Shown: piece by piece, positions 48,061 to 60,656 of the stretch
Numbering within the stretch: the first letter of the stretch is position 1
How the letters are laid out: every line of letters starts with the position of its first letter
NCBI RefSeq assembly: GCF_028554725.1
Contig: NC_071671.1
Coordinates: forward strand, 49,749,501 to 49,813,500
Direction: 5' to 3'
Length of the DNA: 64,000 nt
Source of the DNA: Zeugodacus cucurbitae
Taxonomy: Eukaryota; Arthropoda; Insecta; Diptera; Tephritidae
Notes under the pieces: generated by a model
The model's input: the letters and a program-made list of their open reading frames with translations, nothing else
Told to the model about the DNA's origin: nothing
Databases searched by the model: none
Made by a program: the position numbers and the translations under genes

Positions 48061-51000
48061 TTTATTGTCAGCCTTTGTATTAACTGTTTTTTGTTTATTC
48101 TCCTTTAGTTGTTGTTGTTATTATTATTTTTATTTAGTCAGTTATTTGTTTAATGCCTTCGGTACGCATCGCCAACTGGTTAGCGGCTTGCTGTGCGTTG
48201 AGTCGTACAAAGGTGGGTGTTAATTTTTTGTTGCCATAAAAGTTTGTCACCGTTGAATAAAACTGAAATGAATCTGAAAAAAAGGACGAAAATAAATTGT
48301 TTTCATAAATACGCGTGCGAAGTATGAGTAATATGCACTTACTTACATATACGTTTGTATGTATGTATGCATGTACACCCACTTTGACTAATTTACATAA
48401 ATAACAACTTTATAAGTATGTGTGTGTGCAACGTAAACCAATTTTGTTGTCAAACTTTTATAGTTTTTTATTATTATCTTGTGGGATAAAATCCCTGTTG
48501 TTGTTACTTTAAGACATTACAGCACAAGCACATACTGAGATGACTAATAAGCTGCTATTTTATTCAACGAAACACAAAGTGAAGACGGCGGTTTTCCAAC
48601 GCAGTAGAGACCTAATTTTTGCTTTATTAGTACCAGCTGGAACGATATTGAATTCTTTTGTTTTTTCCGAGGCTACGATCTTTCAAGGGTCCTTTCGTAA
48701 GCATATTAGGTGCTTTATTTAGATTCTCGTATTCATATTAATATCATTTCACAGTTCGTTCAACTCAACATTTCATCTTAGCGAACCTCCTTCTAGATTT
48801 CTTGACACTTTCCCAAACCTAACAGTCAAAAACAACTCTACAATGAATATATGTTCATATATTCATGGAAAACCTCTTCATGTTATTCATAAATACTTCG
48901 ACAGTGATCCGCCAAAATTACAAGCAATCAGCCCTTCATAAAATAAATATATGTGGTTTAATTGAAATCTTCTTAAAATTTCAGACGATTAGGATCAGAT
49001 TTACATTACGTCAGAAAGAGAGATTGAAGTACACAATATCGAAATATGGAATCGAAATTATCAGATTTTAGTTTTTATCATTTTCAAATACGCACTTATA
49101 TAACAGGAAATCTCTAAAAAAATCGCTTCCAGGGGATTCGAAAAAGAATCAGAGATTACAATTCCAAATCTATATTCCATATGTGTATATCTTGGGCCTT
49201 CAGATAAGATTTCATTACAATCATCTTCTCCATTCGTCTCAGAACATTATAATACCTCTCATTTTCTTCTATCTATCAGTTTTAAATTCACTTACAAATT
49301 TCGCAACATTTGTTGATCGAAGACTACACACTAAAGATTTAGTTCAATCTAATAATAGTTGTACTGAATCCGTTAATTTCATCCCACGACATAATCGCCT
49401 ACCGTTCCTGATTGTGCTATAAAATATGATTTCGCGACTAGGGCGATCTTCGAAGCCTCGTGTTAGCTAAGCAAATTTCTAGCGCATTAACCTTTATCGA
49501 TCTCCCGAAGCCGAAGGTTATAAGCTGTTAGTTATTCATGATGACTCAGAATTGAATTCGTCTCAGATTCAGCTGCCAAAAGGGGAATTATAAAGAATTA
49601 AATGAAAAGTGACTATTTATCAAAGAACAATACGTCATTCTACAATATCAATAGAACATTCGAATTCCTAGAAATTGATCCCCCCAAAATTCACTCAGGG
49701 AATAGGTAATTCTCTGTAACAACTAAGGCATAGTACTGAGAAAACTAAGAATTCACCATTAGTTAGGTAGAGCCAAATTGTTCGACTGAAAATATCACTA
49801 TTTACAATCGATAAATTACTGTCAAGTTTAATAATACTGCTGGAAAGCTTTGTGGAAAATATCTTAGCTAATACAACAACAGAAACTATTTTCCTTCACT
49901 CTGTGATCAGCCTAAAACAGTGCCTTGAACGAGAACTTAAACCTTTATATATTTACAAAGTCGAATAAACTCAACTATAAACTATAGCTAACTGTATTTA
50001 TAGAGTGGGGTTAGAAAATAACCGTTTAGTCATGCTACCAAATGCATTAGAAGTGTATTGCGCCGAAACCAGCGGATGCCACCGCAGGAGACAGGAGCAG
50101 TTTGTAAGCACAATTTGTTATGAATTCAAATAACCGTTACATACATATATGTAAAATATATATATATATATATATATATGCATGTATGTACATATATATT
50201 CAGTATGTAGTACTTGTGTATGAGCTTGTTAGTGCTCAGTGCCAAATTGCCAATTATCCATCATTCTCGCTGCACTTTTTTTACACATTTTTATATGAAA
50301 CTAATGGCATGGCGCTTGGCATGGCTTGACTTGTCCATTTGTCCATTTCGCCATTTGATTTCACACCCAGTTAACTAGTTTCGGCATTTATTTACTGCCG
50401 CACACACACGCACACACACAATTTTATTGGGACTTTGACTTGTGGGTTTACCAGAGTACAAATTTTATGGGTACACTTACAGCTATATATCTATATAGAA
50501 ATGTGTGTATATGTATATGGCTAACAAAGCATTTACGATCATGTAGAAAGGAGTATATACAGCATACTGCCAAATTAATGGAAACATATTAGAAAAATAT
50601 GTACTTATGTATGTACAGAAAACTATTTTTTTATATAAAAATATTTTGTTTTAATTATGTTAATATTTTCCTTCTAAAACTCTTATGATTGAAAATGAAA
50701 TTCATTTATCATCTTTTAAAAAAATATTCTAATAATTTCCAAAAAAATATCTTAACTTTTTTAATAAGTATATATATTATATATGCTTACTTTTTGAAAA
50801 AAAAAAATTCTAAGATAGATTTAAATTTATTTATTTTATTTATATTTATTTGAAAAAAAAATGTTTTATTTATAAAAAAATGTATTTATTTCATATTATT
50901 TTTTTTTAATTATATTGCATCTCATAAATAATTAAAATTTTTTTTCGTATTTAATTTTACTTATTTTGATTTATTAAATATATTTGAATAAATTCCAAAA

Positions 51001-53018
51001 TTATTTTTTTTTAATTTTTTCCTTTTGCAAAAAAAACTAAAAAAATTTATTTTTTCTCTGTAAAAATAATTTAAACATTTTCCTATAATATTTGTCATAT
51101 ACAAAAAATATTTTTGGTGTTCCCAATAATTTGCCCAGTTACTGTATTATTATATATGTATGTACATCCAAACATATGTACACATTCATATGTATATTTT
51201 CTTTTATGTTATACGCTTTTGTCCTCTCATTGTTGTATCAACAAATAACAACAAGTCAATAACTTTATGGCTGCCCTAAATATCCTTACAAATCAACCTG
51301 TCCTACTTTTTCAAGGCTCTTTCGAACTAATGTGAAAATAAATTTCGAAAAAGTTAATGGAATTATTAAATCCACTAAATGACAATGGCTATGCGAACAC
51401 TTATGTGTGTGGTTTTATGACCCACTAAGTCGTTAATAATAAAAGAGTGTAAAAATAAAATTCGCGAAGCCATGTCTTATTTTAGACTCAAATCAGAATT
51501 CAATTATATTATTGCATTTCTTGATAGAGAAACTATTCTAGAAAAGCTTTAGAGTTTCATTAAGTCTTTGACATCTAACTAAAAAGAAGCTTTAGAGCTT
51601 TGCAAAGCTTTCATCAACCAAAGCTCAAGATTTTGACCATCGAAGCAGAGCGATCTATTACATGCTTTAATATCTTTATGCTTTTGTTTAAACAATATAA
51701 GAAAGGCCCTAAGGAAAAATTGCAAACGTCTTTTCAACAAAACCTTATCAAATTGGTTAGAAATTAATTAATTTGGGTCCACTGGAATCTTGAAATTTTA
51801 ACAAAATGTGGAATCAGTGAATGAAAGTTCAATTAATTCAATTTAACCCCAAAATAAAATTGCAAATTTCAATCAAAAATTCACAAATCGTATGACAGCA
51901 AATTATCAGAGATGTATTAATGATTTATAATAAATCATAAGGTCGGTGACTTTGCAGTTTTATCGATAAATGCACACAAATCTTCACTGTTGAGAAATGC
52001 GCAATTTCGCAAAGAAACTCTTAATCACCGACGCTACAACTGGAATTATATCTTTTGCCTCAGCTGCATATTAATTAAAAAAACGCAAATTATTCTACGT
52101 TCGTATACATTTACTTTTCGAATAAATACATATGTATTTGCATGTTTACAATTGCAGACGATAAAAAATTTATCCGTGACTTGAACAAAATCCACGTTTT
52201 ACTATAATGAAGCGCGTATTACGTGGGGTGTTTGATAAATCCAACCATAATGGGTATAAACATACTAAAGTTTGACCTGTCAATAGAGAGAAAGATTACC
52301 GTCTAACACCAAGGTTTATCAGTTAAAAATAAGTGACTAAGCCTGTTTTTATTACGTATCTCCAGAAGTCATATTTCCAGAATACTATACTCGTGGAATA
52401 TAATTTTATTGAAGTCTCCTTAATAAAATTGCATTGGTGCACGGAAGTCCGAATGAGCAGAAAGGACTCGTTTTCCATAATATTTTCAAGCCCAATTAGA
52501 ATCAAGAACTTATTTTCATACTTACAGCTTTTCTGTTCAGTAAGAAGCTATATTCTTTTAGAAATTTATTTGTTTGCCCAATAGGCAGCTCGTTCAACAT
52601 AGTTCCATTACTTTCAGTGCTAATTTGTGTTTCTCCGAGCTTCTAATAGTAATTAGAATAATTCAAGAGCTCGGTGGATTTTCCACCCCCAACAACTGCA
52701 GTACGCAAAAAGAAAGATGGCTCAGTCAAATAAAAGTTCTACGGATTATCATTTAGTCGAGCGCCATCTGGTGAACAAAGTCTGTTAACCTGCGTTATTT
52801 TGGGAACTTGAGGAAACTGCCTCCAAAGCCTCCATCTACGTATCAGAACTTGCTCAGAAGATAATTTACATTTCGACTTCAAGGTATTTCGATAGTTACC
52901 TACTCTTGAAAAATATCTCGGGAAAAAATATTTTACACCAGAACCACCTGAAGAAAGCTCACACGTAGTCATAGAAAGCTTATTTTAGAGTCAAAAGCTT
53001 TTGGCAGTTACTACAAGT
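48061..53018. other. Gene-free AT-rich sequence
   Basis: No coding frame is supported. It contains a (TA)n microsatellite at about 50,157-50,179, a CACACACACGCACACACACA stretch near 50,400-50,420, and a strong A/T island at 50,600-51,110. Several 60-110 aa frames (48.1-49.4 kb and 52.3-53.0 kb) lack domains and start context. Confidence 0.45.
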
Positions 53019-53574
53019 GGCTTATTGAGAAAAATAGTAGCTTCAAAATTGACTGGCTTACCCAAGCGACCTCGTAGTAATTCGTGAATGCATTTGACAG
53101 CCAGGGATTTACACATACTCGTATAGCTACGAGTATATCAACTTATAAGTATTCCTGCATGTCTAAAGGGTGATTTTTTAAGAGCTTGATAACTTTTTTT
53201 AAAAAAAAAACGCATAAAAATTGGCTTATTGATAAAAATAGTAGCTTCAAAATTGACTGGCTTACCCAAGCGACCTCGTAGTAATTCGTGAATGCATTTG
53301 ACAGCCAGGGATTTACACATACTCGTATAGCTACGAGTATATCAACTTATAAGTATTCCTGCATGTCTAAAGGGTGATTTTTTAAGAGCTTGATAACTTT
53401 TTTAAAAAAAAAAAACGCATAAAAATTGGCTTATTGAGAAAAATAGTAGCTTCAAAATTGACTGGCTTACCCAAGCGACCTCGTAGTAATTCGTGAATGC
53501 ATTTGACAGCCAGGGATTTACACATACTCGTATAGCTACGAGTATATCAACTTATAAGTATTCCTGCATGTCTA
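53019..53574. repeat. 2.7-copy tandem repeat, 204-bp unit, with embedded palindrome
   Basis: Units start GGCTTATTGA at 53,019, 53,223 and 53,428 (periods 204 and 205) and are nearly identical, so the expansion is recent. Each unit holds the perfect inverted word ACTCGTA-TAGC-TACGAGT. The first two units also carry a 55-60 base segment beginning AGGGTGATTTTTTAAGAGC and ending in poly-T, poly-A and ACGCATAAAAATT; the third unit stops before it at GCATGTCTA. That segment resembles a DNA-transposon end. There is no coding frame of interest. Confidence 0.92.
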
Positions 53575-56500
53575 GTTACAAGCATTTAAAGCTTTCGCAA
53601 CATTGTCAAATTGACTATTTGTCGTTGATTGTTTGTTTGTAAATAAATAATTTACTTGACAATTCGTTTGTAACGCTCAACAATTAATCACTTAAAGCAC
53701 AACACAGACAAGCTTACAAGCCAGTGAAGTGCATACGCGTATGTATGTATATACGCCTGCCAAACACACCCCTGAAATAGTAGTAGGGCTTATGAAACAC
53801 CATTGAATGAGGTGTAGATCACACCATGGTGGTTACTTGTAATTATACCCGCATTCGCATGTGCAATCATAACTACTTACAGTTTTATACAAACATATTT
53901 ACATACGAGTACTCATATGCAGTAAGTGTACTTCCCTTGCATGCCGACGTCAGAGTGTCTAAAGAATGCCAGTGTAGTATTTACAAGCCTCCATTTCTTA
54001 TTTATGTAGCGCATATAAATATCCACTTAAACTATCTGTTCGCTGATTGTGAGTTATGTGGGCTATGTAAACAACACACATACACTTGTAGATGCATTTA
54101 TAACTAGCTACGTAGTTGACCAGGAGTACTTGTTGGACTGCGTGCCAAGTGAACATGGCTTCCAGCACGCTTTCACAAGTAGTATACTTGCATATAGTAT
54201 GTATATAGACTCAAATAAGTAGCTATATTAGTGAGACTTAGAGCTCCAGCGAGTTACTGCTTTCTTTTGCCTTTGTGCTTTGTGGTTATTGGAGGGTTCC
54301 TAAAAGCTTTAAATTGTCTTCTAACGACAAATCAATTCTATAAGAACCTCTCTTGGTTAAAAAAATTCTTTGTTGAGTGGTGACAGAGTAAATGAAAGGT
54401 GATAGAGAGGAAAGAAATCGAATGAATAACACTATAATTGAGGAATGCTTCAAAATGGACCCAAAGTTGACCCTAACCTCACTCTAAAACAATTTTAATT
54501 ATATTTAAGAATTTTTTCGAAAGATACCAAAACTTCCGGGTATTGTGAATTTTGGCTTCATAAAATGAATTTTGTATTCGATTTAAGTTTTCAAATATAG
54601 AAGGGCTTAGAAGTACTTTGATGGAACAACTTTTCTTCAAGTATTTCAAATCTGAAAGATGCTTTCTTTTCGAAGATATCATCCACTATACTATAATAGC
54701 AAAGCTTGATAGCATAAATTATAAGTTTAGGATTTGTTACAGCTTGCCTCCAATATAAAACTAAAAATGTCTTTTTTGATGTCTAAAAATGTCTCATGAT
54801 GGAACAAACCTTCAAACCGTTTTCTTATTTATTCTCCGACTTAATTTTATTCTGCACACAAATTCTTCCAAACTTTAGTCTTCAAAAAATTTTACTTGCC
54901 CTGCAGAGCAGGTTAATTGTAATGTTTGGATCAAAGAACAAAAAGAAATCCACCCGTAGATTCTTAAAATAGATCGGTGTATGTGAAAGTCATTTAATTT
55001 AAAATTAATGTAAATTTCGTAGGAATATATGTATAATTTCAGCATAAAAATTTAATTGCTGCGATTATCTCACCATCGGCTATATATATCAGATTTCATA
55101 AAAATAAGACTTCTTCGAAAAGCTTATTGGATGATTGTCCATATCTACAGAACAATTCATTTGTAAGAGTGCAAATGCCTCGAGACGTTAGGAATATGAT
55201 TACACAGAAATATCTCAAAAATTTTTAACCCCAATTTTGAAAATTTCAAATTCATTTGTTAATTTTTCTTCCGTGAAACAATGAGTTAACAGAAAATCCC
55301 ACACTCAACTGAGGTCCACCTTATTTCTTCACTTATTTGTGGTAAATAGTCGTATGTATATAACCGGTAATGATGACTTGTTGTGGCTAAATATGTATGC
55401 GTGCAAACTGGTACTGGTACTTAATGCCAACAGCAAGACTATGCGGCACGCCCATTAGCCCACTGCTGTGGCGTTAAGTGCGCGCTTGAGTGCAATGCAG
55501 AAGCATTAAAAATGGCAATTACGGTCTGACTATGCGCGCATATATGATTTATCATTGTATATGTAGGTTGTATATAGTGTGTATGTATGTTGGCATGTAG
55601 GTTGCATTTTGCTGCAGGCCATCAACCGCAGGAACTTACATGCTTTTAAGTCGATACTTAAGTGCCATAGCACGATATACCAGTCAATGTTTGCTGTGGC
55701 GCTGAACGATTTTGCTATAAATAAACGCTGGCAAAGTCAGTTGTAGATAGCTAATTACACATACACATATTTATTTATGCATTCATGTAAGTACATACTT
55801 CAATGCATACTTAACTTATACATACATACATACTTACTTTACATACGCTTATGCTTACATATGCACTTAAGTATGCAAATAAGTAGGCAATTTATATTTA
55901 TATGCAGGAAAATAGATAAGATATGAATGCATATGTATGTATGAGCGTCTTTTTATTTCTGCGCATTTCACTCGCGAGATAGTAATTTAAATGAGGAGTA
56001 GAGATAGCTCAGTTGCGCTAAATGTATATATATATATATATATGCTATATACGTATATAGTACACTTCAGCGAGTTGATAGCATGCCAGCTCGTTAGCAG
56101 GTGGTGCTTGCAGTTGATTTCATGAATTTTCAGTTTCGCTGTAATTCTGTAAGACTCTTTACAAATAACTGGTAATCCCAGTGAAACCGGTTGTTGGAAA
56201 TCTTTTAAATGCGCTAGTGCTGGCAATTATTTTACAATATATAGTATATATACATACATATCTATGCATTTCTAAGTGCAACTGACTCACACATACATAT
56301 TTTCTTATTTTATAAATAATTATATTCATTTAAAAGTTGTTTACTCCATTTGCGTAAAAAAATACAAAAAATATCTATTTAATAATATATAATTAATTCT
56401 GGAATTAAAATAAGTTTTGAAAGCAGCAACAAATATTTTAAATTAAATTTAATCAAAATAACAAAAATAGTAGATCTGGACACAATACTCCCATCCGAAA

Positions 56501-56684
56501 TTAATTATATATAGAATCACTTAAAAGATACGCGACAAAAGCAATTCCTAATCTAAAAAAAATTTAATTACCTAGAGACTGTATAATAATTTTTGGTATT
56601 TTTATCTGTAAATGAAATCAGTTTAATTCCATCTTTAGTTACCACACTCGGGGAAGTTCGCTTAGTTTTACAGTATGTTCGAAA
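53575..56684. other. Gene-free sequence
   Basis: No credible gene was found. It contains TATG/CATA alternations, a (TA)n run at about 56,025-56,043 and several chance frames, including one at 53,826-54,107 that is Cys/Tyr-rich but has no domain. Confidence 0.45.
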
Positions 56685-58262
56685 GGTGGCAACCCTAATT
56701 TAAAATATATCTGAAATGGAAATTACACAAAATACTTTGCAGCGGGATTTCATAGATTCTTAAGTTTACTATACATATTCAATAATATTTCCTTACTTTT
56801 AGGTTAGGCGGCATCTAATTTCTAATGTGGTTGAGAACTATACACAAATTTTCAGAAGATTTTTACATTTTCGAACAATCCCCTAAGTTTTGTATTTTGT
56901 TCAAGAGTTGGCAACTCTACTCTAAGTTATATGGAAACCACAGGCTTCTCAACATACTGTTTGGATTGCTCTTAGATTATCTATACTTTTAACATTTGTA
57001 ATATTGAGTCTTAAAGTCAAATGTTAACTGTTTCACGATAAGTGGCGTCTTTGTTTCAGGGGTTTGTTGAAATGAAGACCGTTCTAGTCAGAAAAAAACC
57101 TTATGGGTAAAATTAAGAAATGTTTTATTGTTTAAGATAATAGAACCCTCTCAAGGAGGCCTACACGAAATTTCGAGGACAATTGTTCTAGCTTGAGCTT
57201 GAGTAGAGCGGAAACGAATACTTTCAAAATATATGCTTATTAATATAAAGTATTTTTAATATTATTAACATTAATTTAATTTAATTCTTCTCATATAAAT
57301 TATTCGATAATACACCACAGACTTATGTATGCATATATATGTGTATATGTGAGCATGAGTCGGGAATAATGAGCGATAAAATACTTGCTAAGCAGTTGAA
57401 AATCTTAAATATTCTATATTCTCGTTTCATATCTGAAATATGGCAGTTTGCGTGAACGAGCAGGTGATGTCCCATATGAATGTTCAGATTTTACAATTTG
57501 TAGTGTAGTCCATGAATATGTATAACTGTATTAATGAAAGGTGTAGGTCAGTAACAACAGTTGGAACTAAATAATTTTTAATTGCATATAAAAATGTCTC
57601 GAGTGATTTCCTAGTTGTCACATTGCCGGTTTATTACCTTTCCGTAAACTTTAGATTCTTCTGAAAGTTTAAATTTAATTAATACACTTTATTAATTATA
57701 TAAAATTAATTTACCGTAATAAGGTGGCAACTCTAATCATGCAATTTTTGGTATGAGTTTATAAAAAAAAATTAAATATGTGGTAACCCTGTTTTCAAAC
57801 TTAATCAGCTTAAAAGTATTTTGACTTACACTATATTATTTTTATTTATACTGTGTACTATTTAAATGAATCTATGGCAACCCTATCCTAATATATTCCT
57901 ATCTTACAATTTGTCCAAGCCTCTTTTGTCTGACATATATTTTAATACCTTTTTTTGCAACTAATTTCAGAATTTTTTCGAACATTTTCTGAAATATGGC
58001 AACACTGTTCAATATATTTTTTTATTAAAATTGGTTCCCTAATCCTTTCTTAATACTTATATAAAGTAAATAACGTATATTACGATTAATTGTGTATTTA
58101 AGTTCTTACATATGCAGGTAGCAACTCTGAGTTAAAATACGTCTGGAAGTAAATTCCTCTAAACCCTTTTATTTCTTACTCTTATTACTATGATTTTAAC
58201 ACTGTTTCCACTTTTCCTTGCAGAACTTTCTTAAAATATTCCTTTACGAAACTGTTGGCAAC
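56685..58262. repeat. Degenerate repeat series marked by GGCAACCCT words
   Basis: (G)GGCAAC(C/T)CTA or a close variant recurs at about 56,685, 56,907, 57,723, 57,781, 57,875, 57,995, 58,117 and 58,255. At two places the flank also aligns: GGTGGCAACCCTAATTTAAA then 'atatatctgaaatgga' (56,685) and GGTAGCAACTCTGAGTTAAA then 'atacgtctggaagta' (58,117). This suggests an old, heavily eroded repeat with a unit of roughly 100-230 bases. No coding frame was seen. Confidence 0.5.
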
Positions 58263-59392
58263 CCTATTATTATTAATATGAAATAAATTAATTTTTTAAT
58301 TAGAAAATCTATCAAATTAACGTAACTCATTTACACAATAATAACTGTAGAGCACATTCCTTACACGCCATATTTCAATCGTTAAGCATAAGTACCAACT
58401 ATTTCCTGGCGTGCACTAACCGTTGTTTCCTTAAGCGAACTCCTACCACTTCCGGTAACGAAAACGATACGACGATGATGATGGGCCTGATTGGAACGCC
58501 CTTTTTACACCAACACCAAAGTTACCAAACCAACAAAAAAAAGGAAAAACAAACGATTTGCATGTCGAACAATGCTGCCACACTTATGAAAATCGTTTTT
58601 GTTTGTGTTCCTCATGCATATTTACTGCTTACATGTGCTCGTACACGGCTTAGCCGCCGGTTGGCATTTCGTGTCGACATGCTTTTAATCTAAACAATTG
58701 TATATGGTAAATGGGATGTAGAGAATTTAACGGTACAACTGAAATGCGGCGAAAAAAATGGAAATCATTTCACAAATGTTATGTGAATAATATAAAGTGT
58801 TGTTAAATGCCTGAGGGTTGTTACTATGAAAAAAGTGCTTAAATTAATAGATGAACGTCTTTAGCAAATATATTTATAATTATATTTCATTGGTCAAAAG
58901 TAAAGCGCCAATGTTTCACAAGTTCAGTAACCGGAATTCTAATAGATCATCACTAAAAATTTAGTTTCTTATATAGCCGGATATGAGAGTTCATTTATAC
59001 CACCTGATTTAATTATATATAATCATCTAAATCTTTAACATAAAAAAACATATGACATGAGAACTAAATTCATACCATAATGTCCAAGAAAAACCTTTGA
59101 AGCAACATATAGGATGCCATTTTTATCACGCTTTATTACAAGATCTCTGTTCTCGAAACTTCCAGTAGACCATGTAACACTCATATCATTATCAAATCTG
59201 AACTCTATATCTCTCGCTTCAATAAATATTTCAGTGTTTTACTTTATGGATCAGAGGTTATATATGGTCTAATTTGGTATCAAAAAGATCTTGGAAGCAC
59301 CTCTAGAAGTATAACCTAACGAAACAAGTGGTATTACTAGGACTATGTTAAGCGTGTACAAAGCATTTTATAAGAGATTATCTGTACCGAGT
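58263..59392. other. Gene-free sequence
   Basis: Only short chance frames are present, including a 72-aa + strand frame at 58,475-58,693 in less AT-rich sequence. No domain or repeat boundary was recognised. Confidence 0.45.
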
Positions 59393-59467
59393 TGGATCGA
59401 TGTTATGTATCAGATGTTATGGATCGATGTTATGTATCATATCAGATGTTATGGATCGATGTTATGA
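59393..59467. repeat. Short minisatellite, GGATCGATGTTATG core
   Basis: GGATCGATGTTATG occurs three times at 28- to 33-base spacing, with GTATCAGATGTTAT-type linkers between. It lies 30 bases outside the inverted Helentron-like copy D. Confidence 0.85.
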
Positions 59468-59496
59468 CCTATGTATGTTTTATTAATTGTGGAATA

Positions 59497-60656
59497 TTTT
59501 TATACTCTCGCAACAAAAGTTGCTAAGAGAGTATTACAGTTTTGTTCACATAACGGTTGTTTGTAAGTCATAAAACTAAAAGAGTTAGATATTGGTATAT
59601 ATATCAAAATGATCAGGGTGACGAGACGAGTCAAAATCCAAATGTCTGTCTGTCCGTCCGTCCGTGCAACGGATAACTTGAGTATAAATTGAGATATCTT
59701 GATCAAACTTGGAACACACGTTCCTTGGGACCGTGAGAGGGTTGCTTTCGAATATGGACTATGGTATGCAAAATCGGACTACTGCCACGCCCACAAAATG
59801 GCGAAAACCATAAATAAAGTTATAAAAGTAAAATTTGGAAAAAAGGTTCGCACTAGGAAGGGGCATATTTGACTGTATTTTTGTTGGGAAAGTGGGCGTG
59901 GACCCGCCCCCAAATCGGTTATTTGTATATATCTCGCAAACCAATAAAGCTATATAAACCAAACTGTCTGCAGTCAGTTTTCTTACGTACCCCACCACAC
60001 ACCATGAAATTAGTTGAAATCGGACAATAACCACGCCCACCTCTCATACAAAGGTTTGGTTGAAAATTACTAAAAGTGAGTTAACTCAGTAACGAAAAAC
60101 GCCAGAAAGAGTAACATAAGAAATGGCAGATGGAAGCTGCACTCAGATTATTTTATCAAATGGAAAATGGGCGTGGCATCGCCCACTTATGGGTCAAAAA
60201 CCATATCTCAGGAACTACTCGACCGATTTCAATGAAACTTGGTTTGTAATACTTTGCTTACATCCCAATCATATGTTGTGAAAATAGGCCAAATCGCTTC
60301 ACAACCACGAACTTGGAAGACGATCTGAATAGTTAACTTTACAATATATAAAGTAAGCAATAGTGAAGATATCGATGCAGAACTTTGCACAAATACTACC
60401 TTTATAGTGTGGCAGCCCCCTTCTAAAAATCGCCGAAATCGGACCATAGGTTTTCAAGGCCCCATATTGACAACATGAGGACCTCGGTGTTTCTAACCTA
60501 ATATTAGGGTTTCCAACTTTCAATGGACTTTATACAATATATATGACGAATATGTGGATCAAATTGTGTATTATATAATATTAATAAAGTTAAATAAATA
60601 AATTGCGAGAGTATAAAATGTTCTGTTACACCAGAACTTAGCCCTTCCTTACTTGT
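59497..60656 (-). mobile_element. Helentron-like dispersed repeat, copy D (inverted, near full length)
   Basis: This is the same element as copy C, on the opposite strand. On the + strand it opens AATATTTTTATACTCTCGCA, with the terminal hairpin (ATACTCTCGCAAC pairing with GTTGCTAAGAGAGTAT), then AACGGTTGTTTGTAAG and a GTCTGTCTGTCCGTCCGTCC block at 59,645-59,664. It closes with TTGCGAGAGTATAAAA and AGCCCTTCCTTACTTGTT. Both ends are present. The minus-strand frames at 59,500-60,523 are repeat-internal. Copies C and D are inverted relative to each other 21 kb apart. Confidence 0.8.
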
